Shown: positions 1 to 9,048 of the stretch, in pieces
Layout of the letters: every line of letters starts with the position of its first letter
How positions within the stretch are numbered: the first letter of the stretch is position 1
Assembly: GCA_947628805.1 (NCBI GenBank)
Contig: CANRBG010000008.1
Coordinates: 1-52,500 of the forward strand
DNA: 52,500 nucleotides
Direction of reading: 5' to 3'
From: an uncultured Oscillospiraceae bacterium
GTDB taxonomy: Bacteria > Bacillota > Clostridia > Oscillospirales > Oscillospiraceae
The notes under the pieces: generated by a model
Databases searched by the model: none
Seen by the model: only the letters and a program-made list of their open reading frames with translations
Told to the model about the DNA's origin: nothing
Translations under genes and position numbers: made by a program

Positions 1-701
1 TGCCCCCGGACCTGGAGGCCTTGAAGGGCAACGCGGCGGAGGAGTACCCCGACTATCTGGGCCAGTGCGCCGCCCTGGATGAGAACCTGGGCCGGCTCAT
101 CGAGAGGCTGAAGAAGGAGGGACTGTATGATAACACCGTCATCATCTTCGCCTCCGACCACGGCAGCCACTTCCTGACCCGTAACCGGGACGAGCATCTG
201 AACGGCTACGACGACTACAAGCGCTCCTGCCACGACGGGTGCCTGCATGTGCCTCTGGTGATAGCCGGCGGTCCCTACAAGGGCGGCGTGGCCATCAAGG
301 ACCTGGTGAGCACGGAGAGCCTGCCCAAGACCATCCTGGCCATCGCCGGGGTGGACGTGGGGGACAAGATGATCGGCGAAAACCTCCTGAACGTGGTGGA
401 GCACTCCGACCCCGACCGGCCCAACGAGGTGTTCGCCCAGATATCCGAGAGCCGGGTGGGCCGGTGCGTGCGCACGGCGGACTGGCTCTACTCCGTGTAC
501 GCCCCCGGGGTCAACGGCGGCGAGGCCGCCGCGTCGGATACTTACGCCGACGACTTCCTCTATGACATGAAGGCCGACCCCTGGCAGCTGAATAACGTGG
601 TGGCCGACCCGGCCTATGCCGCCGTAAAGGCGGAGCTGCGGGAAAAGCTGCTGGCCTGGATAGAGCGGGCCGAGGGCGCCCGCCCCACCATCACCGACTG
701 A
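1..701 (+). CDS. Sulfatase (arylsulfatase/alkaline phosphatase superfamily), C-terminal part only
   Basis: The reading frame is open to the window edge, so the N-terminus with the formylglycine-bearing C/S-x-P-x-R motif is missing. What remains is the C-terminal half of a type I sulfatase. It contains the conserved block DNTVIIFASDHGSHF, whose Asp-His pair belongs to the metal/sulfate site, followed by a typical late motif (YDMKADPWQLNNV). The family hydrolyses sulfate esters on glycans or small molecules. It is followed after three bases by a GntR-type regulator, and a maturase for this enzyme class lies about 5 kb away on the other strand. The substrate cannot be inferred from the fragment. 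Confidence 0.9.
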   Translation, partial: PPDLEALKGNAAEEYPDYLGQCAALDENLGRLIERLKKEGLYDNTVIIFASDHGSHFLTRNRDEHLNGYDDYKRSCHDGCLHVPLVIAGGPYKGGVAIKDLVSTESLPKTILAIAGVDVGDKMIGENLLNVVEHSDPDRPNEVFAQISESRVGRCVRTADWLYSVYAPGVNGGEAAASDTYADDFLYDMKADPWQLNNVVADPAYAAVKAELREKLLAWIERAEGARPTITD

Positions 702-704
702 CGG

Positions 705-1808
705 GTGGCATTCACAGAATCAAAAACGGACAGGGTCTACCGCTGGCTCCTGGCCTATATCGACGAGAACAAATTCTCCGGCAACCAGAAACTGCCCTCG
801 GAAAACGCGGTGAGCCGCCGTCTCTCGGTCAGCCGGGAGACGGTGCGCTCCGCTTTCGGGCGGCTGGTGCAGGAGGGCGTGGTCTACAAGATCAAGGGCA
901 GCGGCACCTACTTCAACAAGGAGCTGGCCCTGAGCCGGGAACTGAACACCGGCGGCGCCCCCCGGCGCATCGGGCTCATCCTCCAGGGCCAGGACCAGAA
1001 CGCCAACACCCAGCTCATCGAGGGCATCCGTAGTGTCCTGCCCGCGGGGCAGGTGGATATGAGCATCTTTTTGACGGACAACAAGTTCGCCAATGAGCGC
1101 CGGTGCCTGCAGACCGTGGTGCACCAGAACTTCAGCGGCTTCATCGTGGACGGGGTGAAGGCCAGCCTTTTGAACCCCAACCTGGACTGCTACCAGGACC
1201 TGTACCGCCGGCGCATCCCCGTGGTGTTTTATAATAACTATTATAAAAACCTGCGCTATCCCCGGGTCATCGTGAACGACACCCAGTGCGCCGGGGCCCT
1301 TTTGGACCTGCTCATCGCCGCCGGCCACCGGCATATCGCCGGCATCTTCGTCTACGACAACTACCAGAGCATCGAGAAGTTCCAGGGCATGACCGCGGAG
1401 CTGAAGGCCCACGGGGTGGAGTTCCAGGACGATTACATCAAGTGGTGCGTGTCCAACGAGGCCCACGACGAGAGCTTCGTGCGCTCCATCGAGCGGTTTT
1501 TGAAGGGCCTGCCCCGGTGTACTGCCGTGGTCTGCTGCAATTATCTGGTCTACCGCTTGGTGCGCCAGGCCCTGGACAAGATGGGCCGGCGGGTGCCGGA
1601 GGACATGTCCATCGTCTGCTTCGACTACTCCGGGGACGACTGGGAGGCGGAGGGGGTCACCTGCTCTGTCCACCAGGGGTTCGAGATGGGCCGCCTGGTG
1701 GCCCAGCGGCTCCTGTGGATGATCGACCGGCGGGAGTGCGAGGACAAGAACTATTCCTACGTCATGGCCCCGAAGATCTATCCGGGCCGGACGGTAAAGG
1801 CCCTGTAA
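705..1808 (+). CDS. GntR-family transcriptional regulator with LacI-type sensor domain (AraR-like)
   Basis: A 367-aa protein starting at GTG, three bases after the sulfatase stop. Residues about 5-70 form a GntR winged helix: KLPSENAVSRRLSVSRETVR is the recognition-helix region and GSGTYF is the wing. Residues about 85-367 resemble the periplasmic-binding/LacI sensor fold (GLILQG at its start, VCFDYSG and SVHQGFEMGR near the end). This N-GntR/C-LacI arrangement is that of AraR, which senses a sugar and represses utilisation genes. Close coupling to the sulfatase gene suggests that it controls sulfated-glycan use; the ligand is unknown. Confidence 0.88.
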   Translation: MAFTESKTDRVYRWLLAYIDENKFSGNQKLPSENAVSRRLSVSRETVRSAFGRLVQEGVVYKIKGSGTYFNKELALSRELNTGGAPRRIGLILQGQDQNANTQLIEGIRSVLPAGQVDMSIFLTDNKFANERRCLQTVVHQNFSGFIVDGVKASLLNPNLDCYQDLYRRRIPVVFYNNYYKNLRYPRVIVNDTQCAGALLDLLIAAGHRHIAGIFVYDNYQSIEKFQGMTAELKAHGVEFQDDYIKWCVSNEAHDESFVRSIERFLKGLPRCTAVVCCNYLVYRLVRQALDKMGRRVPEDMSIVCFDYSGDDWEAEGVTCSVHQGFEMGRLVAQRLLWMIDRRECEDKNYSYVMAPKIYPGRTVKAL

Positions 1809-1818
1809 AGACAAGAAG

Positions 1819-1845
1819 AGGCCGGGCGGCTGCCCGGCCTTTTTG
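1819..1845 (+). terminator. Rho-independent terminator after the sulfatase-regulator operon
   Basis: Perfect 9-bp stem AGGCCGGGC/GCCCGGCCT with a 4-base loop, followed by TTTT. It lies 11 bases after the regulator stop. Confidence 0.9.
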
Positions 1846-1899
1846 CATTTGCCACGGGGAAAAAGCAGGAACTTTTTTGCCAACTGCCCGTCATATCGG

Positions 1900-1928
1900 T
1901 TGCGGCGGAGAAAGGTCCGTGGTATTCT
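1900..1928 (+). promoter_or_regulatory. Candidate sigma-A promoter for the secreted-protein pair
   Basis: TTGCGG, 17-base spacer, TATTCT. It lies 35 bases upstream of the ATG at 1963, which has the strong ribosome site AGGAGGGG. The -10 box is imperfect. Confidence 0.5.
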
Positions 1929-1962
1929 TAAATAAGGAGCAATGAAATAGGAGGGGACCGAA

Positions 1963-4437
1963 ATGAAGATGCGCAAGAGACTGACGGCCCTGGCCCTGGC
2001 GGCGATGATGCTGGCCGCTATGGCATTGGGCGCCGGCGCGGCGGACGCGGGGGAGAGGAGCGTCTTCCTGCCGGAGGGCATCGAGCTCACCGCCCCGGAT
2101 ACGGCTGCGGTCGCGGCGGACGGCTATGTGCTCTATGAGAACGAGCATGTCAAATTCTCCATGGAGGTGCCGGCGGCGTATACGGTCACGGAGCCCTATG
2201 AGAACACCGTGCTGGTGACGGACGAGGACCCCCAGGATTTCCAGGTCCACGCAGAATACACCTTTGCCACGGTGGACAGCGCCCACTTCCTCTATGACGC
2301 CCAGGACTTTGCTGACCTCATCGAGGCGGACAAAAAGCAGCTCACCGACTGGGTGGGCACCCAGGAACTGGAGGTGCTGGGCACCGGCTGGGGCGAGGTC
2401 GCGGGGAAGCGGTGCTTTGTGTGCGCTTTCACCATGAACGGCGGCGACGCCACCGGCGGGCTCTACATCTTCGACGGCCAGGGGGACTTCGGCTGCTACT
2501 GCGTGACGGCGTTCATCAACGAGAGATCGGACAAGGCCGCCCTCTACGGCGAGCAGCTGCAGCACATGGTCGAGACCTTTGCCGTCACCGGCCCCTACCA
2601 GATGGAGGGGTATACCCTGTATGACATGGAGGCTGAGGACGCGCGGGTGCGGTTCTTCCTCCGGGGAGAGGCGAAGGTGAATGACGGCGATTCCGCAGCC
2701 ATCTATCCGGTGTCCAGTGTGTACAGCGAGGCGAATATCTATGTGAGCCGTGGGTATGAGACGGCGGACCATACCCTGGACCGGATGATCGAGCTGAACA
2801 CAGGCTACTTCTTCAGCTACTGCGACAACGCCCGCTTTACCACCCAGCCTTCCCACTTTGACCTGGGGCGGTACAGCTACGACATGGTGGAGTTGGAATA
2901 CGATCAAGACGAAACGCATCTCACCACCAGAAGCGCCGTGTTCATCTCAGGAGGCTTTTGGTGGGAGGTGGAGGCGGAGTACACGGCGGAGTATGCCGAC
3001 ACAGTGAACGACACTTTCAGCGACATCCTGTTCTCCCTGCGGGTGGATAATGACGGGGCCGTGCCCGGCACCGTATCCTCCGCCCCGGAAGCACCCGCCC
3101 AGACCCAGGACAGCCAGCCGGCCGCCGACAACAATGCCGGCAGCGCCGGCGTGAGCGCGGTGCTGGACGTGATCCAGGCCCAGGAGGGGTTCTCCCCGTC
3201 GGATAAGGAGCCCATCGGCTTTGTGTACGGCCTTCCCGGCGGCAGTGAGCTTCTGGTGACGGAGTACGAGATCGCAGAGACCGGCGGGGGATACAGCGTG
3301 TGCTCCGACGCCTGGCTCGTCGGGGCCGGCAGCGCCGTGCTCCTGGGCCGCAACCAGGTCTATAAGGAGGCGGGCGGCGGCATGGGCTGGGTGACCGTGG
3401 CGGAGAAGGACGGCGTGACCTATGTGGGGCTCCAAAGCTATATGTCCTATGAGACCGGGTCCGACGAATACCGGGTCTATCTGCCCGTGGATGAACAGGA
3501 GGGCGCCTTCGGCGAGGGCGTCTACATGGAGATACACAACGTCCTGGACGGCAACGGCTTCGTGTTCGGCAGCGCCATGGTCGATGGCGCCTCCTGTGCG
3601 GAGGAGGACTTCTACGCCGCCGTCAGGGGATTCGATGACGTGGACGACGGCCTGCCCATGGACCTGCGGTGGGGCCCGGATGACGGTGTGATGAGCTTCG
3701 ACGGCCTCCGGGAGGCCTATCCCGGCGGCGCCGCCCCGGTTGAGGCCGCCCCTGACACGGCCGGGTCGGCGGCGGGGCCCGCCCTGACCCAGGTTGCGGG
3801 ACCCATCACCACGCCCAACGTGGTGGAGCAGATCGTGAACAGTATCAAGTCCCAGCCGGGCTTTGGCTCCTCCACGTCTTCCTATCAGCCCCTGGGCTGC
3901 GGATGGTATCTGCCGGGCGCCGGGCGGCTGATACTGACGGAATATGAGATCAGCGACCGCTCCAATGGCTTCGACGACTGGTATGTGTGCACCGATGCGT
4001 GGCTCGTGAAGGACGGCGGCGCCGTGCTCCTGGGCCGGAACCAGCTCTACCGGGAGGTGGGCGGCAACTCCGGCAGCGTGTCCATCGTGCAGAAGGACGG
4101 CGTGGTGTACGTGGAGATGGAGTGCCACCTGTGGGAGGGCGACCAGTTCAACAACTACTACGTCTACCTGCCCGTGGACGAGCAAGCGGGCGCTTTCGGC
4201 CAGGGCGTCTACATGGAGGCCCACGGCACCGTGGGCGGGGAGGACAGCGGCGACTATATCATCGACGGCGAGTATTGGCCCAAGTCTGACTTCGACATCG
4301 CCCGGGGCGAGTATGAACAGATGCTGACCGTGGACATCATCCAGGGGCCGGAGGACTTCGGCGCACAGCCGCTTGACGACATGCCCCAGAGCTTCCCGGA
4401 TGAGGATATATTCGCCGTGCGGACGGATGTGTGGTGA
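1963..4437 (+). CDS. Secreted multidomain protein with a tandem duplicated module, function unknown
   Basis: An 824-aa protein with a Sec signal peptide (KRLTALALAAMMLAAMALGAGA). Residues about 50-350 hold two related beta-rich units; the first runs from YENEHVKFSMEVPAAY to VETFAVTG and the second ends near FSDILFSLRVD. After a Pro/Ala-rich linker, residues about 400-555 and 620-780 are tandem copies of one module. Both copies share LTEYEI/VTEYEI, DAWLV, AVLLGRNQ, QKDGV/EKDGV, VYLPVDEQ and AFG(E/Q)GVYME. I recognise no named domain. Its leader and the SVFL motif just after it recur in the next gene six bases downstream, so the two probably form an operon and share ancestry at the N-terminus. 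Location is extracellular or cell-wall associated by inference; there is no LPXTG or dockerin. Confidence 0.75.
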   Translation: MKMRKRLTALALAAMMLAAMALGAGAADAGERSVFLPEGIELTAPDTAAVAADGYVLYENEHVKFSMEVPAAYTVTEPYENTVLVTDEDPQDFQVHAEYTFATVDSAHFLYDAQDFADLIEADKKQLTDWVGTQELEVLGTGWGEVAGKRCFVCAFTMNGGDATGGLYIFDGQGDFGCYCVTAFINERSDKAALYGEQLQHMVETFAVTGPYQMEGYTLYDMEAEDARVRFFLRGEAKVNDGDSAAIYPVSSVYSEANIYVSRGYETADHTLDRMIELNTGYFFSYCDNARFTTQPSHFDLGRYSYDMVELEYDQDETHLTTRSAVFISGGFWWEVEAEYTAEYADTVNDTFSDILFSLRVDNDGAVPGTVSSAPEAPAQTQDSQPAADNNAGSAGVSAVLDVIQAQEGFSPSDKEPIGFVYGLPGGSELLVTEYEIAETGGGYSVCSDAWLVGAGSAVLLGRNQVYKEAGGGMGWVTVAEKDGVTYVGLQSYMSYETGSDEYRVYLPVDEQEGAFGEGVYMEIHNVLDGNGFVFGSAMVDGASCAEEDFYAAVRGFDDVDDGLPMDLRWGPDDGVMSFDGLREAYPGGAAPVEAAPDTAGSAAGPALTQVAGPITTPNVVEQIVNSIKSQPGFGSSTSSYQPLGCGWYLPGAGRLILTEYEISDRSNGFDDWYVCTDAWLVKDGGAVLLGRNQLYREVGGNSGSVSIVQKDGVVYVEMECHLWEGDQFNNYYVYLPVDEQAGAFGQGVYMEAHGTVGGEDSGDYIIDGEYWPKSDFDIARGEYEQMLTVDIIQGPEDFGAQPLDDMPQSFPDEDIFAVRTDVW

Positions 4438-4443
4438 TAAGAT

Positions 4444-5235
4444 ATGATAAAGCGTGACAGTTTGACGGCCCTGCTCCTGGCGGCGGTGATGGTCCTGGGC
4501 ATGGCCCTGGGGTGCGGCGCCGCGCCCAGCAGCGTCTTCCTGCGCCCGGAAACGGCGGAGGAAGAGCCGGAGTTTGAGAGCGCCGTCACCCTGAACGGCG
4601 AGGCGGCGGACCAGGCGGAGTACGTCTATTCTTATGCCCAGGAGTATGGGCACGTGTTCGCTGCCGGCTTCTCCGCCGGCGGCATGAGCTGGACGTTCCT
4701 GGCCGCCCTGCCCGAGGCGCTGTGCGTGGAAGGCGGGGAGTATGCCGGGGAGGAGATAGAAAAGGGCGGCATCCTGTTCGAGGTGACAGCTGTGGACACG
4801 GAGAGCTTCGCCGTGGAGGTATACGATTCCGCGGCGTCGCCCGAGGCCTTTGAGGACCTGGCGGTAAGCGTGGAGAACATCACGCCCTATGAGCAGGCCC
4901 GGTTCCGTCTTACCGGGACCGTCCATATGAACGGGGGCGACGCCGAGATCGCGGTGGCGGGCGAGGCGGAGTTCACCCGGAGCGAGACCGGCAGCACCGG
5001 CGCGGCCAACAGCGCGGCGGGCGTCTGCGGCGCCTGCGGCGGCACCGGCCTGTGCAGTATCTGCCACGGCAGCGGCGTCTGCCAGGTGTGCTTTGGCCGG
5101 GGCGGGATGTCCGTCACCACCTACGGCATGGGCGGCGACGACTGGGTGGTCTGCCAGGGCTGCCATGGGGACCGCCAGTGCAAATACTGCGACCATGGCC
5201 AGTGCTCCTCCTGCGGCGGCACCGGCATGGCATAA
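4444..5235 (+). CDS. Exported protein with C-terminal DnaJ-like CxxCxGxG zinc-finger repeats
   Basis: A 263-aa protein with a hydrophobic leader ending MALGCGAA. The Cys could make it a lipoprotein, although the lipobox (A-L-G-C) is weak. The central part (residues about 25-190) is beta-rich and unrecognised. Residues about 193-263 carry six CxxC pairs (CGAC, CSIC, CQVC, CQGC, CKYC, CSSC), several followed by GTG/GSG, as in the DnaJ cysteine-rich domain. DnaJ is cytoplasmic, so finding this region behind an export signal is unusual. The gene lies six bases after the previous secreted protein and has only a weak ribosome site, consistent with translational coupling. Both start with a similar signal peptide and SVFL. 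Confidence 0.72.
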   Translation: MIKRDSLTALLLAAVMVLGMALGCGAAPSSVFLRPETAEEEPEFESAVTLNGEAADQAEYVYSYAQEYGHVFAAGFSAGGMSWTFLAALPEALCVEGGEYAGEEIEKGGILFEVTAVDTESFAVEVYDSAASPEAFEDLAVSVENITPYEQARFRLTGTVHMNGGDAEIAVAGEAEFTRSETGSTGAANSAAGVCGACGGTGLCSICHGSGVCQVCFGRGGMSVTTYGMGGDDWVVCQGCHGDRQCKYCDHGQCSSCGGTGMA

Positions 5236-5249
5236 GCGATATAATGGAA

Positions 5250-5280
5250 GCCCCCTGCCATCGGCAGGGGGCTCATTTTG
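5250..5280. terminator. Bidirectional terminator between convergent genes
   Basis: 10-bp stem GCCCCCTGCC/GGCAGGGGGC with an ATC loop, then TCATTTTG on the plus strand. It lies between the end of the zinc-finger gene and the end of the minus-strand maturase. Confidence 0.8.
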
Positions 5281-5282
5281 TC

Positions 5283-6398
5283 TTATCGGAACAGCATCCG
5301 GGCGGCGGCCTGCAGCCGGGGCAGGGCGTGGTCCAGGAGGGCTTTCATGCTAGGGCACCAATAGTTCTCCGGCCCGGCGGGGCCCGCAAAGCGGTCCCGG
5401 CGGCAGCCGCCCCGGCACAGGGGATAGTAACGGCATGTATCGCATCCGGCCGGGCGCCTGGCCCCCTCCGCCAGGAAGGCCGCCATCACGGGGCTGGCCA
5501 ATGCCTGGGCGGGGGTCACATCATGGATGCTGCCCAGATGGTACTCGTCCAGCACGTAAAAGTCGCAGGGGTAGAGCCCCCCGTCGGCCTCCGCCGCCAG
5601 ATACCCGCCGCATGCCCCCGCCGCCGCGCAGGAGCTGGGGGGCATGCCCGCCAGAAGCCGGAGCAGGTCGTCAAAAAGCCGCACGCTCACATATCTGCCC
5701 CTGGAAAGGTCGGCGTACCAGCAGTCGAACAGGCCCTTGAGGAAGTTCCCGTAGGCCTGCGGCGTCAGGGACCAGGGCAGGCCGCCCCGGTCCGCCTCCA
5801 ATGGGTCCAGGCAGGGGATGAACTGCAGGGGGTGGGGGCCCAGGGCCGTGAGGCTCTTCCACACCTGGTGGGGGGCGGCGGCCAGGGGGGCCGTCACCAC
5901 CGCGAGAAGATTCGTCTCTGCCCCGGCCTCGTCCAGTGCGGCCAGGGCTCTCACCGCCCGGGACCAGGTGCCGCTCCCGGCGGCGTCCCGCCGGTGGCGG
6001 TCATGGATGGCCGCTGTCCCGTCCAGGGAAAGGCCCACCAGAAAATCATGGGTCTTGAAAAAGGCCGCCCAGTCCCTGTCGATGGCCAGGCCGTTGGTCT
6101 GGATGGCATAGCTGACATGGGCCCCGGCGGGGCATGCGCGCTCCGCCATGGACACGAAGTCCCGGTAGAACCCCAGGCCCGCCAGGGTGGGTTCGCCTCC
6201 CTGGAACAGGAAGTGGACGGCCCCGCCGGGGCCGGCATAGTCCAGGCCCTTTTCGATGAGGGCCCGGGCGGTGTCCCGGTCCATCATGCCCCGATTCTTC
6301 ACGGCCCGGTTCTCCGTGACGTCCTCATAGAAGCAGTAGCGGCAGCGCATGTCGCAAAGGCCCGAGGCGGGCTTGACGAGAAAGGTGACGGCGTTCAT
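5283..6398 (-). CDS. Anaerobic sulfatase-maturating enzyme (radical SAM, SPASM domain)
   Basis: I place the start at ATG 6398 (MNAVTFLVKPASG), preceded by GGGAGGT. The frame extends upstream without homology into the neighbouring gene. The product is 371 aa. The radical-SAM signature CDMRCRYC (CxxxCxxC) binds the SAM-cleaving cluster. FLFQGGEPTL is the GGE motif. The C-terminal SPASM region has Cys groups at CGGY, YPCDFY, CDTCRYYPLCRGGC and YWCPSM, for two auxiliary 4Fe-4S clusters. The family oxidises the active-site Cys or Ser of sulfatases to formylglycine without oxygen. Its likely client is the sulfatase at the window start. It lies 13 bases after the UvrA-like gene, in the same transcript. 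Confidence 0.93.
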   Translation of the reverse strand: MNAVTFLVKPASGLCDMRCRYCFYEDVTENRAVKNRGMMDRDTARALIEKGLDYAGPGGAVHFLFQGGEPTLAGLGFYRDFVSMAERACPAGAHVSYAIQTNGLAIDRDWAAFFKTHDFLVGLSLDGTAAIHDRHRRDAAGSGTWSRAVRALAALDEAGAETNLLAVVTAPLAAAPHQVWKSLTALGPHPLQFIPCLDPLEADRGGLPWSLTPQAYGNFLKGLFDCWYADLSRGRYVSVRLFDDLLRLLAGMPPSSCAAAGACGGYLAAEADGGLYPCDFYVLDEYHLGSIHDVTPAQALASPVMAAFLAEGARRPAGCDTCRYYPLCRGGCRRDRFAGPAGPENYWCPSMKALLDHALPRLQAAARMLFR

Positions 6399-6411
6399 CT
6401 CTTGACCTCCC

Positions 6412-8907
6412 TCACAGATACCGGCCCGTGGCGCTCTCGGGACAGCGCCGGATGTCCTCCGGCGTGCCGGCGGCCACGATGCGCCCGCCCTCGGCCCCGC
6501 CGCCCGGGCCCATATCCACCACATAGTCGGCGCTGCGGATAAGGTCCAGGTCGTGCTCGATGACCACCACGGTGGCCCCCTGGTCCAGGAGGGCCTGGAA
6601 CACGCCCATGAGCCCGGCCACGTCCAGGGGATGCAGGCCGATGGTGGGCTCGTCGAAGACGAACAGGGCGTCGGACTGGCCCCGGCCCATCTCGCTGGCC
6701 AGCTTCAGCCGCTGGGCCTCGCCGCCGGACAGCCCCGGCGTGGCTTCGCCCAGGGTGAGATACCCCAGCCCCACGTCGTGCAGCAGCTGCAGGCGGCCAT
6801 GGACGGTCTTTAAGTCGCCGCAGGCATTGAGCGCCTCGTCCACGCTCATGGCCATGAGGGCGGGGAGGCTGTGATGGGCGCCGTCCTTCCGCTCCCGGAA
6901 TATCTGGTAAGCCTCCCGGCTATACCGGCTGCCGCCGCAGTCGGGGCAGGGGATGTCCACATCCGGCAGAAACTGCACGTCCAGGCTGATGCTGCCCGTG
7001 CCGTCGCAGGTGGGACAGCGCAGGTCCCCCGTGTTGTAGGAGAAATCCCCGGCCTTGCGGCCACGGAGCTTTGCGTCCGCCGTGCGGGCATAGACCTTCC
7101 GCAGCTCGTCGTGCACGTCCGCATAGGTGGCCACGGTGGAGCGCACGTTCACGCCGATGGGCGTGGCGTCGATGAGCTTCACCTGGCGGATGCCGGGGGC
7201 GTCGATGGATAGGACGTGGCCGGGCAGGGGCTTCCCTTGCGCCGCGGCGGCCAGAGCGGGAACGAGGCTCTCCAATATCATAGTGGTCTTGCCCGAACCG
7301 GACACGCCGGTGATGGCGGTGAGCCGGCCCTTGGGGAGCTTGAGCTCCAGGGGCTTCACCGTGTGGATGGGGCCGGTGGCCATGCGGATAGAGCCCTGGT
7401 CGAACAGCGCCGCCTTTTCCGTGCGCGCCCGGAGGGTCACCTTCACGTCCGGGGCCAGGTATGGCCCTATCCTGGAGGCGGGGTCGGCTATGAGCGCCGG
7501 CACGGGGCCTTCCGCGATGACCCGACCGCCGTCGGCGCCGGCCCCGGGTCCCAGCTCGATGAGCCAGTCCGCGTGGGTCAGCACGTTCACGTCGTGGTCC
7601 ACCAGGACCACGGTGTTGCCGTCCGCCGCCAGATCGTCTATCACCCCGGTGAGGCCCGCGAGGTTCGCCGGATGCAGGCCGATGGAGGGCTCGTCCAGCA
7701 CGTACAGCGCCCCGGTGGTCCGGTTGCGGACCGCCCGGGCCAGCTGGGAGCGCTGCCGCTCGCCGGTGGACAGGGTGGAGGCGGCCCGGTCCAATGTGAG
7801 GTAGTCCAGCCCCAGATCCACCAGCCGCCGGGCGGCGGCCTGGAACGATTCGCAGATGCTCTCCGCCATGGGCCGCATCTTTGTCGGCAGGGAGCCGGGT
7901 ATGCCCTCCACCCAGACGATCAGGTCCGAGAGGGTCATTTTGCAGGCGTCCGCCAGGGATATGCCCCGCAGCCTGGGGGCCCGGGCCGCCTGGGACAGGC
8001 GGGTGCCCCCGCAGTCGGGGCAGACGTCCTGTTTGAGGAACTTCTCCACCCGCTTCATGCCCTTTTCGTCCTTCACTTTGGAAAGGGCGTTTTCCACCGT
8101 GTACACCGCGTTGAAGTAGGTAAAGTCCAGCTCGGCGAATTCCTCGGTCTTTTTGGAGCGGTAGAGGATGTGTTTTTTCTCCGCCGGCCCGTCGAAGACG
8201 ATGGCCCGCTCGGCGTCGGTCAGCTGGGAAAAGGGCACGTCGGTGCGGACCCCCATGGCCCGGCACACGTCGGTCATCAGCGACCACATCAGGCTGTTCC
8301 AGGGGGCCACGGCCCCCTGATCGATGGTCAGGCTCTCGTCCGGCACCAAGGTGGCGCGGTCCACGGTCCGGACCATGCCGGTCCCGCCGCAGGTGGGGCA
8401 GGCGCCCTGGCTGTTGAAGGCCAGCATCTCCGCCCCCGGCGGGGTGACCTGCTGACCGCAGACCGGGCAGAAGATGGGCCTTTCCGCCGCCACGTCCAAT
8501 GTGGGTTCCAGGTAGTGGCCGTTGGGGCAGCGGTGGCTGGCAAGCCTTGAGAACATGAGCCGTAGGGAGTTCAAAAGCTCCGTGGAGGTGCCAAAGGTGC
8601 TGCGGATGCCAGGCACGCCCGGCCTCTGCCGCAGAGCCAGGGCCGGGGGGATGTAGCGGACTTCCTCCACCTGGGCGGCGGCCGCCAGGGTCATGCGCCG
8701 GCGGGTATAGGTGCTCAGACCCTCCAGATACCGCCGGGACCCCTCCGCGTACAGCACCCCCAGGGCCAGGGACGACTTGCCCGAGCCGGACACCCCGGCG
8801 ATGCCCACGATCTTGTGCAGGGGCACGTCCACGTCCAAGTTTTTCAGATTATGTACTTTTGCGCCCCGAACCTGAATGGCTTGGGGCTTGCCGTCTTGAT
8901 GGTCCAT
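6412..8907 (-). CDS. UvrA-like excinuclease ATPase paralogue (drug-resistance / UvrA2 type)
   Basis: An 831-aa protein with two ABC cassettes: Walker A GVSGSGKSSLA near residue 40 and GVSGSGKTTMI in the second half, signatures LSTGERQRSQLA and LSGGEAQRLKLA, and Walker B regions with DEPSIGLHP and DEPTIGLHP. Zinc-binding pairs CPNGH...CPVC, CPTCGGTG, CPDCGGTR, CPTCDGTG and CPDCGGSR are present. It is about 110 residues shorter than housekeeping UvrA (about 940 aa), as in the short paralogues linked to self-resistance to DNA-binding compounds. Whether it acts in repair with UvrB cannot be told. The start at 8907 gives MDHQDGKPQAIQVRGAKVHNL. The sulfatase maturase follows in the same operon, with no obvious functional link. 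Confidence 0.9.
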   Translation of the reverse strand: MDHQDGKPQAIQVRGAKVHNLKNLDVDVPLHKIVGIAGVSGSGKSSLALGVLYAEGSRRYLEGLSTYTRRRMTLAAAAQVEEVRYIPPALALRQRPGVPGIRSTFGTSTELLNSLRLMFSRLASHRCPNGHYLEPTLDVAAERPIFCPVCGQQVTPPGAEMLAFNSQGACPTCGGTGMVRTVDRATLVPDESLTIDQGAVAPWNSLMWSLMTDVCRAMGVRTDVPFSQLTDAERAIVFDGPAEKKHILYRSKKTEEFAELDFTYFNAVYTVENALSKVKDEKGMKRVEKFLKQDVCPDCGGTRLSQAARAPRLRGISLADACKMTLSDLIVWVEGIPGSLPTKMRPMAESICESFQAAARRLVDLGLDYLTLDRAASTLSTGERQRSQLARAVRNRTTGALYVLDEPSIGLHPANLAGLTGVIDDLAADGNTVVLVDHDVNVLTHADWLIELGPGAGADGGRVIAEGPVPALIADPASRIGPYLAPDVKVTLRARTEKAALFDQGSIRMATGPIHTVKPLELKLPKGRLTAITGVSGSGKTTMILESLVPALAAAAQGKPLPGHVLSIDAPGIRQVKLIDATPIGVNVRSTVATYADVHDELRKVYARTADAKLRGRKAGDFSYNTGDLRCPTCDGTGSISLDVQFLPDVDIPCPDCGGSRYSREAYQIFRERKDGAHHSLPALMAMSVDEALNACGDLKTVHGRLQLLHDVGLGYLTLGEATPGLSGGEAQRLKLASEMGRGQSDALFVFDEPTIGLHPLDVAGLMGVFQALLDQGATVVVIEHDLDLIRSADYVVDMGPGGGAEGGRIVAAGTPEDIRRCPESATGRYL

Positions 8908-8936
8908 GATACACCTCGCCTAGGATATATGACGCT

Positions 8937-8965
8937 ATTATAACCGGCCCGCCGCCGGTTTTCAA
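8937..8965 (-). promoter_or_regulatory. Sigma-A promoter for the UvrA-like gene and the sulfatase maturase
   Basis: Read on the minus strand: TTGAAA, 17-base spacer, TATAAT. The initially transcribed sequence TATAATAGCGTCATA is repeated exactly at 44821-44835. Confidence 0.8.
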
Positions 8966-8987
8966 CCAGACGGGGCAACGGTTTGTA

Positions 8988-9016
8988 TTGCCCGGTGGGG
9001 CGAGATGGAGTATGAT
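8988..9016 (+). promoter_or_regulatory. Candidate promoter for the NUDIX hydrolase
   Basis: TTGCCC, 17-base spacer, TATGAT, 32 bases before the chosen start codon. Confidence 0.6.
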
Positions 9017-9048
9017 AGAGGAAACGACGGCCCGGGAGGATGAAAAAC

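Noticed and set aside
2947-5196. 749-codon minus-strand frame across the two secreted proteins
   Set aside because: Antisense shadow. The plus-strand genes have signal peptides and ribosome sites.
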